Below are positions 1 through 5,262 of a stretch of DNA of 10,448 bases, one piece after another (positions within the stretch are counted from its first letter, which is position 1; each line of letters starts with the position of its first letter). The stretch spans positions 1 to 10,448 of the forward strand of contig JAOULM010000022.1 in the NCBI GenBank assembly GCA_029882015.1, in the 5' to 3' direction. The notes beneath the pieces are model-generated. The model worked only from the letters and a program-made list of their open reading frames with translations. It did no database searches and was not told the DNA's origin. The DNA comes from Candidatus Nomurabacteria bacterium. GTDB lineage: Bacteria > Patescibacteriota > Minisyncoccia > Phycocordibacterales > UBA1006. A program made the position numbers and the translations under genes.

Positions 1-1
1 A

Positions 2-151
2 TTAAATGCATCAATTTTGGCAGATGATTCAGAGAGTCAAATTGATATTTCTGATATTCAGATTTCGGCAAACAATCCCGCAACCGCTGCATTTATAGAA
101 GACATTAAATTCATTTTTGGTTCATTTGAACTTGCTCCAAAAATAAAATAG
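2..151 (+). CDS. 3' end of an unknown protein gene (partial)
   Basis: Only the last 49 codons are present. The frame beginning at base 2 is open from the window edge to a TAG stop at 149-151, and the 5' part lies outside the window. The translated tail is acidic to neutral, with a DDSESQ segment and a hydrophobic patch (FIFGSF), and ends in Lys-Ile-Lys. There is no recognisable motif, so no function is assigned. A strong intrinsic terminator starts 18 bases after the stop, which supports this being a genuine gene end. The neighbouring lipoprotein genes converge on it from the opposite strand. Confidence 0.6.
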   Translation, partial: LNASILADDSESQIDISDIQISANNPATAAFIEDIKFIFGSFELAPKIK

Positions 152-168
152 CAAAAAAAGATAAATTA

Positions 169-200
169 AAAACAGCGCAAGTAAATCGCGCTGTTTTTTT
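169..200 (+). terminator. Intrinsic terminator of the upstream + strand gene
   Basis: AAAACAGCGC (169-178) pairs with GCGCTGTTTT (188-197) around a 9-base loop and runs into a T tract that ends at 200. It lies 18 bases after the TAG stop at 149-151 and closes that transcription unit. Confidence 0.85.
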
Positions 201-217
201 GATGTACAAACAAGTGG

Positions 218-244
218 TTGCTGGGCACTTCGAGTGCCAAGCAA
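218..244. repeat. Imperfect inverted repeat between two convergent terminators
   Basis: GGCACT (224-229) and AGTGCC (233-238) pair around a TCG loop. TTGCT (218-222) and AGCAA (240-244) extend the stem past one mismatch. No T tract follows on the + strand and no clear one on the - strand, so it is not itself a good intrinsic terminator. It sits in the 43-base gap between the + strand terminator (169-200) and the - strand terminator (244-275). It may be a leftover terminator arm or a small protein-binding palindrome. Confidence 0.4.
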
Positions 245-275
245 TAAAAAACCCCGCACACAATGTGTGCGGGGC
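244..275 (-). terminator. Intrinsic terminator of the lipoprotein genes
   Basis: On the + strand CCCCGCACAC (252-261) and GTGTGCGGGG (265-274) form a perfect 10-bp stem with an AAT loop. Read on the - strand, the stem is followed by six T residues (complement of 246-251). It lies 34 bases past the stop of the lipoprotein gene at 309-914 and faces the + strand terminator at 169-200. Confidence 0.9.
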
Positions 276-308
276 TGGCGGGTCGTACCCTTACCGTAGC
301 CATGTATT

Positions 309-914
309 TTACATTTTTCCGGAGCTTCTGATATTCTCACATTCTGTTATATATGTTTCCTTAACAGATGTTTGGTAAATGGATAAAGCGATAGAAGTTG
401 CTATCGAATCTGTGGTTATCAACCATGAATCACGATAGCTCTGCAAAGCATCAGCCATTGATTGGTTAGATGTTCCCATTAATGGATCACTTGTGTTCCA
501 ATCTATATTAGAAACAAATTCCGATACGTTATTATTCGTATATGAATTTTTGTATTCCAATATTAAAGCATCAAAAGAAATGGCGGTTGAAACTTTTAGA
601 GTTTCTGATCCCGCCTCCGTAACACGCGTAAACGTGCTATCCGGATCTTCGTTGCTTGGTCGGCTAACCATTTCCACACGAAACTGGTCAAGTAATTCGC
701 CCATTTCATATTCCACATCAGCAGTAAAATTCTGTTTAGGAATTGTTACTGCTGTATCTATCACCGTTGTGGTGTCCACAGTGGTTGTATCCTTTGGCTC
801 CTCCTCTACTGGAGGAGGTTCTGGTAATGTTATATCTTCTTCTTTTTTACAAGAAGAAAGTATGCTTGCCATGGCTACCACAGCAATCATTAATAATAAA
901 TTAAACTTTTTCAA
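309..914 (-). CDS. Secreted lipoprotein with Bacteroidota-style N-terminus, unknown function
   Basis: A 201-residue protein. The N-terminus has a KK n-region, a hydrophobic stretch (residues 5-19) and a lipobox LSSC with the lipidated Cys at residue 22, so it should be a signal-peptidase-II substrate anchored outside the cytoplasmic membrane. Directly after Cys comes KKEED, then a Pro/Glu-rich and Asp/Thr-rich linker (DTTTVDTTTV, 42-51), then a mainly polar domain (about 60-201) I do not recognise. The start used is TTG at 912-914, because it gives the basic n-region. The in-frame ATG eight codons later would remove it. No Shine-Dalgarno sequence is visible. The gene lies 110 bases downstream of a second lipoprotein gene, probably in the same transcript, and ends before a strong terminator. 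The post-Cys charge pattern and Thr/Asp linker are typical of Bacteroidota, so transfer is possible but unproven. Confidence 0.75.
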   Translation of the reverse strand: MKKFNLLLMIAVVAMASILSSCKKEEDITLPEPPPVEEEPKDTTTVDTTTVIDTAVTIPKQNFTADVEYEMGELLDQFRVEMVSRPSNEDPDSTFTRVTEAGSETLKVSTAISFDALILEYKNSYTNNNVSEFVSNIDWNTSDPLMGTSNQSMADALQSYRDSWLITTDSIATSIALSIYQTSVKETYITECENIRSSGKM

Positions 915-949
915 TTTGATTTTGGGTTTTAAGATTAGAAAATTAATTA

Positions 950-1024
950 ATTATTCTTTGGCGCCTTGTAACCAGGACCACGTGCTTTGATTTTTTCCAC
1001 TGAGGCATCTTTTTTGGCAACAGC
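950..1024 (-). other. Open 25-codon extension in frame with the preceding lipoprotein gene
   Basis: Immediately after the TAA stop (1025-1027) of the lipoprotein gene at 1025-1483, the same - strand frame stays open for 25 codons to a TAA at 947-949. It encodes AVAKKDASVEKIKARGPGYK followed by APKNN, a basic, coding-like peptide. It has no start codon of its own near its beginning. A single C-to-T change in a CAA codon could have created the stop at 1025. Alternatives are stop-codon readthrough or chance openness. Confidence 0.35.
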
Positions 1025-1483
1025 TTAACAATCAAGAGAAGGTCGTGTCATATGTGTTACCACATATATTTCTCCCCCTATGTCAACAGCACTACCGCTC
1101 TTGTTATATAGTATAAATTTTCCGCTAGATTTTTCTTCTAAAAAATCTAACTTTATACTACCATCACCAAATGCAACAGTAACAAGTGTTAATCCTGTTA
1201 TTGTCTTTTTTTGATCAACAATTTGACCACCAAGACCAGCAGGTATTATTTTTACTTTGCTGTTTTTGTTGACGGCAACTTTACCGCTCTCGTCTGGGGT
1301 TGCGGTGTTTTCAACCGATTTCAGAATAATCTCTGTGCTCGGGTAAACCTGAACATCGACTATTCGTTCCTGTGGAATTTGTACCCCACTTACCTTTGTT
1401 TTGAATGGCACTAGATCTTTGCTACAAGAGCTGGTTGCAAAAATTACCGCTAATAGCAGTGAAAAAGTTAATAATTTTTTCAT
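1025..1483 (-). CDS. Small secreted lipoprotein, unknown function
   Basis: A 152-residue protein starting MKKLLTF. It has a hydrophobic h-region (residues 4-15) and a Cys at residue 20 preceded by ATSS, which reads as a relaxed lipobox. The mature part has alternating hydrophobic and polar residues, suggesting beta structure, with no recognised motif. The sequence ends in a Cys codon followed by TAA. The same frame then stays open for 25 more codons, so the annotated end may be secondary. The ATG at 1481-1483 is preceded by AAATAAAGATT, without a clear Shine-Dalgarno motif. It is the first gene after the - strand promoter at 1569-1596, with a leader of about 80 bases, and is probably co-transcribed with the lipoprotein gene at 309-914. 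Membrane anchoring is well supported; function is unknown. Confidence 0.75.
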   Translation of the reverse strand: MKKLLTFSLLLAVIFATSSCSKDLVPFKTKVSGVQIPQERIVDVQVYPSTEIILKSVENTATPDESGKVAVNKNSKVKIIPAGLGGQIVDQKKTITGLTLVTVAFGDGSIKLDFLEEKSSGKFILYNKSGSAVDIGGEIYVVTHMTRPSLDC

Positions 1484-1515
1484 AATCTTTATTTAGTTTT
1501 AAAGTAATAGGGAAT

Positions 1516-1530
1516 AGAGCGTATAGCTCT
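1516..1530 (-). other. Small hairpin in the lipoprotein leader
   Basis: AGAGC (1516-1520) and GCTCT (1526-1530) form a 5-bp stem with a 5-base loop. It lies between the predicted start of transcription near 1562 and the ATG at 1483. No T tract follows, so it is not a terminator. The rest of the 210-base gap at 1484-1693 holds the promoter and operator-like palindrome listed separately; no terminator for comF was recognised in it. Confidence 0.35.
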
Positions 1531-1568
1531 GAACCCCGTATAAATATGTTTATTTACATTTCGTAGCT

Positions 1569-1596
1569 ACCATAGCATTTTTCACTATTTTGTCAA
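1569..1596 (-). promoter_or_regulatory. Extended -10 sigma-70-type promoter of the lipoprotein genes
   Basis: On the - strand TTGACA (complement of 1591-1596) is followed, after 16 bases, by TATGGT (complement of 1569-1574). A TGC extended -10 element precedes the -10 (complement of 1575-1577). Transcription would begin near 1562, giving a leader of about 80 bases. An 8-bp palindrome GTAGCTAC (1563-1570) overlaps the -10 edge, and another palindrome overlaps the -35. The layout is housekeeping sigma-70 and lacks the TAnnTTTG element of Bacteroidota promoters. Confidence 0.65.
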
Positions 1597-1610
1597 GCAT
1601 TTTAATGCTT
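1595..1610. promoter_or_regulatory. Operator-like palindrome at the lipoprotein -35 box
   Basis: AAGCAT (1595-1600) and ATGCTT (1605-1610) flank TTTA; the near-palindrome spans 16 bases and shares two bases with the -35 box of the - strand promoter. No T tract follows on either strand, so an operator is more likely than a terminator. No regulator gene is visible nearby. Confidence 0.35.
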
Positions 1611-1693
1611 TTCTAAAAATATGTTGATTTGCCGTGCTTTCACACAATATGACGTAAAAACAGCCATTTTATTACATTTTGAGCAATTCTTAT

Positions 1694-2332
1694 CTAATGG
1701 GCTATAGTTATTGCGGTAACGGCTGCGGCACCAGATGCTAATAGCACCCGCCGGGCCTCGGATAATGTTGCCCCTGACGTAGTTATGTCATCAATCAAAA
1801 CAATATGGCGACCTTTGATTTTCTCGTTTTTTGCTGTATTTACGGCAAATGTCCCGCGAACATTGTCAAAACGTTGAGCTCTCTTGTTTATTGTGGATTG
1901 CTTGTTTTTTGCCAACGAAACATTCAGTATTTTTGGGATAATGAGCTTGGAAATGAATGGACTTGCCATTGATTCCAATAGTAAATCGACTTGATTAAAC
2001 CCACGCTCACGCAGTCTGGTTTTACTGAGGGGGATGCTGGTGATGATAATTTCTCGCGTAGAGAATGTTTGCAGTTCTGAAATGTGATCAATCAGGGCAT
2101 CTTGGAGGTAATTTCCCAGAGTTTTTGAAATGATATGACTCTTTCGTTTTTTTAGGATACGCAACCCTTGTCGCAGTGTTTGGTGTCTGTATTGCAATAC
2201 AGATGAAAGCCATGGATATGACGGCGATGGCGCTGGTGGGCACAGGCGCATTTCTTGTTCAAAATTTTCCTCGAATTTGTTTGGATAGAAAATAATATCC
2301 AGCCAGATGTTCACAATTTGCCGTAGAGTCAT
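1694..2332 (-). CDS. comF: ComF-family phosphoribosyltransferase-like protein
   Basis: A 212-residue protein of the ComF/GntX family, which is linked to DNA uptake in naturally competent bacteria and carries a type I phosphoribosyltransferase fold. The C-terminal PRPP-binding loop is intact: HIVLIDDITTSGAT at residues 176-189. The family block PLSKTRLRERGFNQ lies at 101-114, and YRHQTLRQGLRILKKRK (48-64) corresponds to the usual core entry. The N-terminal four-Cys zinc finger of classical ComF is absent: the first 40 residues contain one Cys (31), followed by a Pro-rich PPAPSPSYPW. The ATG at 2330-2332 has no Shine-Dalgarno sequence, but TATAAT lies six bases upstream, implying a leaderless or nearly leaderless mRNA. 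It is divergent from pilM, which fits a shared role in pilus-assisted DNA uptake. Confidence 0.88.
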   Translation of the reverse strand: MTLRQIVNIWLDIIFYPNKFEENFEQEMRLCPPAPSPSYPWLSSVLQYRHQTLRQGLRILKKRKSHIISKTLGNYLQDALIDHISELQTFSTREIIITSIPLSKTRLRERGFNQVDLLLESMASPFISKLIIPKILNVSLAKNKQSTINKRAQRFDNVRGTFAVNTAKNEKIKGRHIVLIDDITTSGATLSEARRVLLASGAAAVTAITIAH

Positions 2333-2338
2333 ATTGGT

Positions 2339-2344
2339 ATTATA
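2339..2344 (-). promoter_or_regulatory. -10 box of comF, leaderless transcript
   Basis: The - strand reads a consensus TATAAT (complement of 2339-2344) only six bases before the comF ATG. The expected start of transcription falls on or next to the start codon. No good -35 box is visible. It lies a few bases from the pilM -10 in the divergent spacer, so the two polymerases should exclude one another. Confidence 0.55.
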
Positions 2345-2347
2345 GCG

Positions 2348-2356
2348 TGTTATACT
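2348..2356 (+). promoter_or_regulatory. Extended -10 promoter of pilM
   Basis: TG (2348-2349), one base, then TATACT (2351-2356) form an extended -10 element 12 bases before the pilM ATG, without a convincing -35. The transcript would have a leader of only about five bases. The same TGnTATACT element with nearly the same spacing occurs before pilT. Confidence 0.55.
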
Positions 2357-2368
2357 ATACGTGTATTT

Positions 2369-3520
2369 ATGGGAATTATAGATAATTTTACAAAATCATT
2401 TTCAAAAGTATTTTCTTCTAAAAAAGGAAGAGGTAATGTTTCCTTGGGGATTGATATTGGTTCTTCGTCTATAAAAATCGTACAACTAAAACGCGACCGT
2501 GGGGTTATAGTTTTGGAAACATATGGCGAGATTGCATTAGGGCAATATGCTAACGCATCACAATGGGAAGTCACACATTTACCACCCACAACAATAGCTA
2601 CTGTTGTTCGTGATCTGGCCGAGCAATCAAAGACAACTGCAACGTCTGGGAATTATGGCATCGCGGCGTCTACCAGTTTGGTTGCGGTTGTTAAATTACC
2701 AGGCACCCTGAGCGAGCGTGACATTGCACAGGCAATACCAAACGAGGCACGAAAATATATTCCTGTTCCTCTCGAGGAAGTATCTTTGGATTGGTGGGCA
2801 ATCCCCAGCCGTGTCGAGAGAAAAACTGTTTTCGCAGAAGAGGTTCCATTGGGGGCAAAATCATCTTCTGAAAAACTAGAACCGCACAATGTTTTAATAG
2901 CAGCTGTTCATCATGACACCATAAAAAATTATTCTCTGATTGCTAGCGAGGCAAAAATTCCCGTTGAGTCTATCGAAATAGAAATGTTCTCGTCGATTCG
3001 TTCGTTGTTGCGAAATGATTTACACACGGTAGCTGTGGTTGATTTTGGTGCATCCAGCACACGTATTGGAATAATTGACACAGGTGTATTGCGTGCACTG
3101 TCTAATATTCCGCGTGGTCAATCTATATTGACACGTAACTTGGCTACGACTTTTAATATAGATTTTGACAAAGCCGAAAAACTAAAACGTTCGGTTGGGC
3201 TATCTGGAAGCTCAGATGAATATCCACAAGCCAAAGATAATATAAAATCATCTTTTCAGTATGTTGTTGACCAGTTACAATCATCGTTGATTGAATTTGA
3301 AAAAAGCAACAACCAATCAGTTCGAACTATTATTTGTGTTGGTGGTGGAGCCCAGCTCAAGGGTCTGACAGAACGATTGACCGAGGTTCTGCAAACCGAG
3401 GTTATAATAGGCAAGCCATTTCAGCGAACAAAAGTTCCAGAATTTTTGTCGCCAATACTGGACCGCGTTGGGTCATCTTTTTCTGTGGCTGTTGGCTTGG
3501 CGTTGCGTAGTCTGCAATAA
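2369..3520 (+). CDS. pilM: PilM, actin-like ATPase of the type IV pilus alignment complex
   Basis: A 383-residue cytoplasmic actin-like (FtsA/PilM superfamily) ATPase. In known systems PilM binds the cytoplasmic N-terminus of PilN and links the assembly ATPases to the membrane complex. The first nucleotide loop is LGIDIGSSSIKIVQL (26-40). The second is AVVDFGASSTRIGIID (222-237). The adenosine motif is IICVGGGAQLKGL (321-333). Residues 1-20 form a Phe/Lys-rich amphipathic leader that could touch the membrane. An insertion at about 145-172 (VERKTVF through SSEKLEP) separates parts of the 1C-like region. The ATG at 2369 is supported by the extended -10 just upstream. It is the first gene of the pilus cluster; 60 bases and a further promoter separate it from the pilN-like gene. 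Confidence 0.93.
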   Translation: MGIIDNFTKSFSKVFSSKKGRGNVSLGIDIGSSSIKIVQLKRDRGVIVLETYGEIALGQYANASQWEVTHLPPTTIATVVRDLAEQSKTTATSGNYGIAASTSLVAVVKLPGTLSERDIAQAIPNEARKYIPVPLEEVSLDWWAIPSRVERKTVFAEEVPLGAKSSSEKLEPHNVLIAAVHHDTIKNYSLIASEAKIPVESIEIEMFSSIRSLLRNDLHTVAVVDFGASSTRIGIIDTGVLRALSNIPRGQSILTRNLATTFNIDFDKAEKLKRSVGLSGSSDEYPQAKDNIKSSFQYVVDQLQSSLIEFEKSNNQSVRTIICVGGGAQLKGLTERLTEVLQTEVIIGKPFQRTKVPEFLSPILDRVGSSFSVAVGLALRSLQ

Positions 3521-3560
3521 TTTTTTACACCGCAATCCCCACATATTGGCACGTCTTGCG

Positions 3561-3569
3561 TGATACAAT
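3561..3569 (+). promoter_or_regulatory. Internal extended -10 promoter before the pilN-like gene
   Basis: TG (3561-3562), one base, then TACAAT (3564-3569) lies 11 bases before the ATG at 3581, the same geometry as for pilM and pilT. No -35 at a usable distance is seen (TTGGCA at 3546-3551 is too close). It could start an mRNA for the pilN-like gene through pilB with a very short leader. Confidence 0.45.
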
Positions 3570-3580
3570 AAATACAGTAT

Positions 3581-4240
3581 ATGGATCAAGATTTCCAGAC
3601 AACTTTTATACCTAAAAAGCCAACGATGTCAGCGCCTGCGACAAAAAAACGTCGTTCACGCCCCGTTGGGCTTTTGATGATGTTGGCAGTTTTGCTGGTT
3701 ATTCTTGCTGGGGCATCTGCTGGTGGTGTTGTGGTTTACGAACAGTTAGCACAGGCAAGTCTGGACGAAAAACGTGAATCATTAAAGGTAGCCGAAGGTG
3801 TATTTGAAACGTCTCTTTTAGCGGAACTTCAAAAGCTGGATAACCGATTGGAATCAGCCAGCATGTTGTTGGATAACCATATTATGATGGAACCTTTGTT
3901 TCGAATGCTAGAGCTAACAACTTTGCCTGATGTTCGTTTTTCACAGTTTAATTTCTCGCAGGCAGACGGACCCATTTCTTTGAAACTTGCTGGCGAGGCA
4001 ACAAACTACACAGCCATTGCTCAGCAGTCAGCAATTTTTGGCGAAGAAGATATGGTTTCTGATCATGTGTTCTCGAATTTTTCACCCAATAACGACGGCG
4101 GAATAAGTTTTGATATTTCAATGAAAATCAACAGATCGTTTTTGCTTGCAGAGCGTGTTGCAAAGCGTGGTCGAGCGGTGTCACAACCAGAACCAATATT
4201 ACCAGAGCCTTTGGATGGCGGGACTAACACCCCACAATAA
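3581..4240 (+). CDS. pilN: PilN-like inner-membrane pilus assembly protein
   Basis: A 219-residue bitopic membrane protein in the PilN position. Residues 1-28 are a cytoplasmic tail with FIPKKP at 9-14 and a basic KKRRSR stretch; the PilN tail in known systems binds PilM. One transmembrane helix spans about 30-53. A heptad-like helical segment follows (58-98), then a small alpha/beta domain (about 105-190) that fits the ferredoxin-like fold of PilN. The C-terminus is a Pro-rich tail. The overall plan matches PilN, but sequence conservation is weak, and the assignment rests mainly on architecture and on the order pilM-pilN-pilO. The tail motif is one I associate with Patescibacteria. The stop is seven bases from the next start, so translation is probably coupled. 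Confidence 0.72.
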   Translation: MDQDFQTTFIPKKPTMSAPATKKRRSRPVGLLMMLAVLLVILAGASAGGVVVYEQLAQASLDEKRESLKVAEGVFETSLLAELQKLDNRLESASMLLDNHIMMEPLFRMLELTTLPDVRFSQFNFSQADGPISLKLAGEATNYTAIAQQSAIFGEEDMVSDHVFSNFSPNNDGGISFDISMKINRSFLLAERVAKRGRAVSQPEPILPEPLDGGTNTPQ

Positions 4241-4247
4241 ATAACTT

Positions 4248-4793
4248 ATGTTTAGAACATTTATTTCAATTGCACTTATAACGCTGTCGATTCTAGGAAT
4301 CGTATTCTTTGTCATGCCTAGATGGGGAAATGTCCAAGTGATAACAGACGAACAAAAAGAACTAGATGTTGCTTTGAATAATGCCTTGGAGCTACAACGT
4401 ATCAGACAGAGCCTGGCCGAAAAAGCAGATAATATTTCTGCAATCAGCATAGACCGACTTGGTAAAATTGTTCCAGACAATATTGATAATGTTAAACTTA
4501 TTTTAGAGCTAGATGTGTTGGCAAAAAACCAGGGGGTAAATCTACAGAACGTTCAAGTAATCGACTCGGCGGTTCGTCGTGGTGATGATTTGGGAATAGA
4601 GAACCGTTTATACAAAGACATGGTTTTGGAATTTTCTGTACAGTCTACATACGACAATTTGGTTTCATTCTTGGATCGTTTAGACAACAGTCTGCGATTG
4701 GTTGATGTAGAGTCGATTGCATTTTCAACACGCAGTCAGGATTCGGTGGTGTCCTATACAATGCGTATGCGTAGTTATTATTTAGCTTCCTAA
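4248..4793 (+). CDS. pilO: PilO-like inner-membrane pilus assembly protein
   Basis: A 181-residue bitopic membrane protein. It has a short N-terminus, one transmembrane helix (about 4-24), a helical/coiled-coil region (30-65) with repeated Leu/Ala and charged residues, then a compact alpha/beta domain (75-180). The stretch IVPDNIDNVKLILELDVLAK (73-92) resembles the PilO segment that starts its ferredoxin-like domain. The block FLDRLDNSLRLVDVESIAF (about 141-159) resembles the second half. PilO normally dimerises with PilN to form the periplasm-side scaffold; in a single-membrane cell this would face the cell wall. It starts seven bases after the pilN-like stop and ends seven bases before the next gene, without Shine-Dalgarno motifs. 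I am fairly sure of the family and less sure of details. Confidence 0.75.
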   Translation: MFRTFISIALITLSILGIVFFVMPRWGNVQVITDEQKELDVALNNALELQRIRQSLAEKADNISAISIDRLGKIVPDNIDNVKLILELDVLAKNQGVNLQNVQVIDSAVRRGDDLGIENRLYKDMVLEFSVQSTYDNLVSFLDRLDNSLRLVDVESIAFSTRSQDSVVSYTMRMRSYYLAS

Positions 4794-4800
4794 TTATTTT

Positions 4801-5259
4801 ATGAATAAGACTTTAAAAAAATTGTTGATAGTTCTAGGAGTATTTATTGTAATTGCTGTAATATTTTTTGTAACCAGAAATATTGATTTTAGCTCCAGAA
4901 CCAAAACAGGATCTGTTTTGGTATCTGAGACAACAGGGGAATCCCCCTTGCAAAATGGACAGGCTGAAACAGGGGTTAATTCAGAACTGGTTGCATTATT
5001 GCAAGGTCTAGGAGCAATACGACTGGATGATGAAATTTTACGCAACCCAGCATTTTTAAATTTACGAGATATTAGTATTGTTTTGACACGGCCCAGCCCG
5101 GTTGGTAGGGCAAACCCATTTGCACCACTGGGCTCTTATCAGAGCCAGATTATTCCAGTTGGCGGAGGTTTTTCAATCGGATTACCAACAGGGGATAGTG
5201 GTCCAGCGCAGACACCTACAAATACAGAGCCAGATTATTTTGACCCACAAGATTCATAG
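4801..5259 (+). CDS. Single-pass membrane protein in the PilP position
   Basis: A 152-residue protein with a short basic N-terminus, one transmembrane helix (about 8-24) and an extracytoplasmic part. Residues 30-60 are low-complexity. A small helical region (61-92) leads to the motif GRANPFAPLG (102-111), followed by a Gly/Pro/Thr-rich tail. The RxxPFxP-type motif next to a PilO homologue recalls PilP, which connects PilN/PilO to the secretin. There is no lipobox Cys, no secretin gene follows, and the beta domain of PilP is missing or very short, so I leave the symbol blank. It starts seven bases after the pilO-like stop and ends three bases before pilB, firmly inside the operon. An anchor to the cell wall or a PilN/PilO stabiliser is a reasonable inference. 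Confidence 0.7.
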   Translation: MNKTLKKLLIVLGVFIVIAVIFFVTRNIDFSSRTKTGSVLVSETTGESPLQNGQAETGVNSELVALLQGLGAIRLDDEILRNPAFLNLRDISIVLTRPSPVGRANPFAPLGSYQSQIIPVGGGFSIGLPTGDSGPAQTPTNTEPDYFDPQDS

Positions 5260-5262
5260 CTT

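Noticed and set aside
273..301. GGGTCGTACCC palindrome with GGCT/AGCC arms beside the lipoprotein terminator, considered as an att or integron site
   Set aside because: There is no integrase, no partner repeat in the window and no conserved core, so it remains a minor folded 3' UTR segment.
493..990. A 165-codon + strand open frame opposite the lipoprotein gene
   Set aside because: It is a shadow of the - strand lipoprotein: the latter has a signal peptide, lipobox and terminator, while this frame encodes Ser/Val-rich low complexity that mirrors the Asp/Thr linker.
1025..1027. Alternative genetic code with TAA as sense
   Set aside because: TAA ends pilM, the pilN-like and pilO-like genes, pilT and pilC at expected protein lengths, so TAA is a normal stop in this genome.
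3503..3526. TTGC/GCAA hairpin plus T run at the end of pilM as a terminator
   Set aside because: The stem has only four base pairs inside the coding end, so efficient termination is unlikely; at most it could weaken readthrough into the pilN-like gene.
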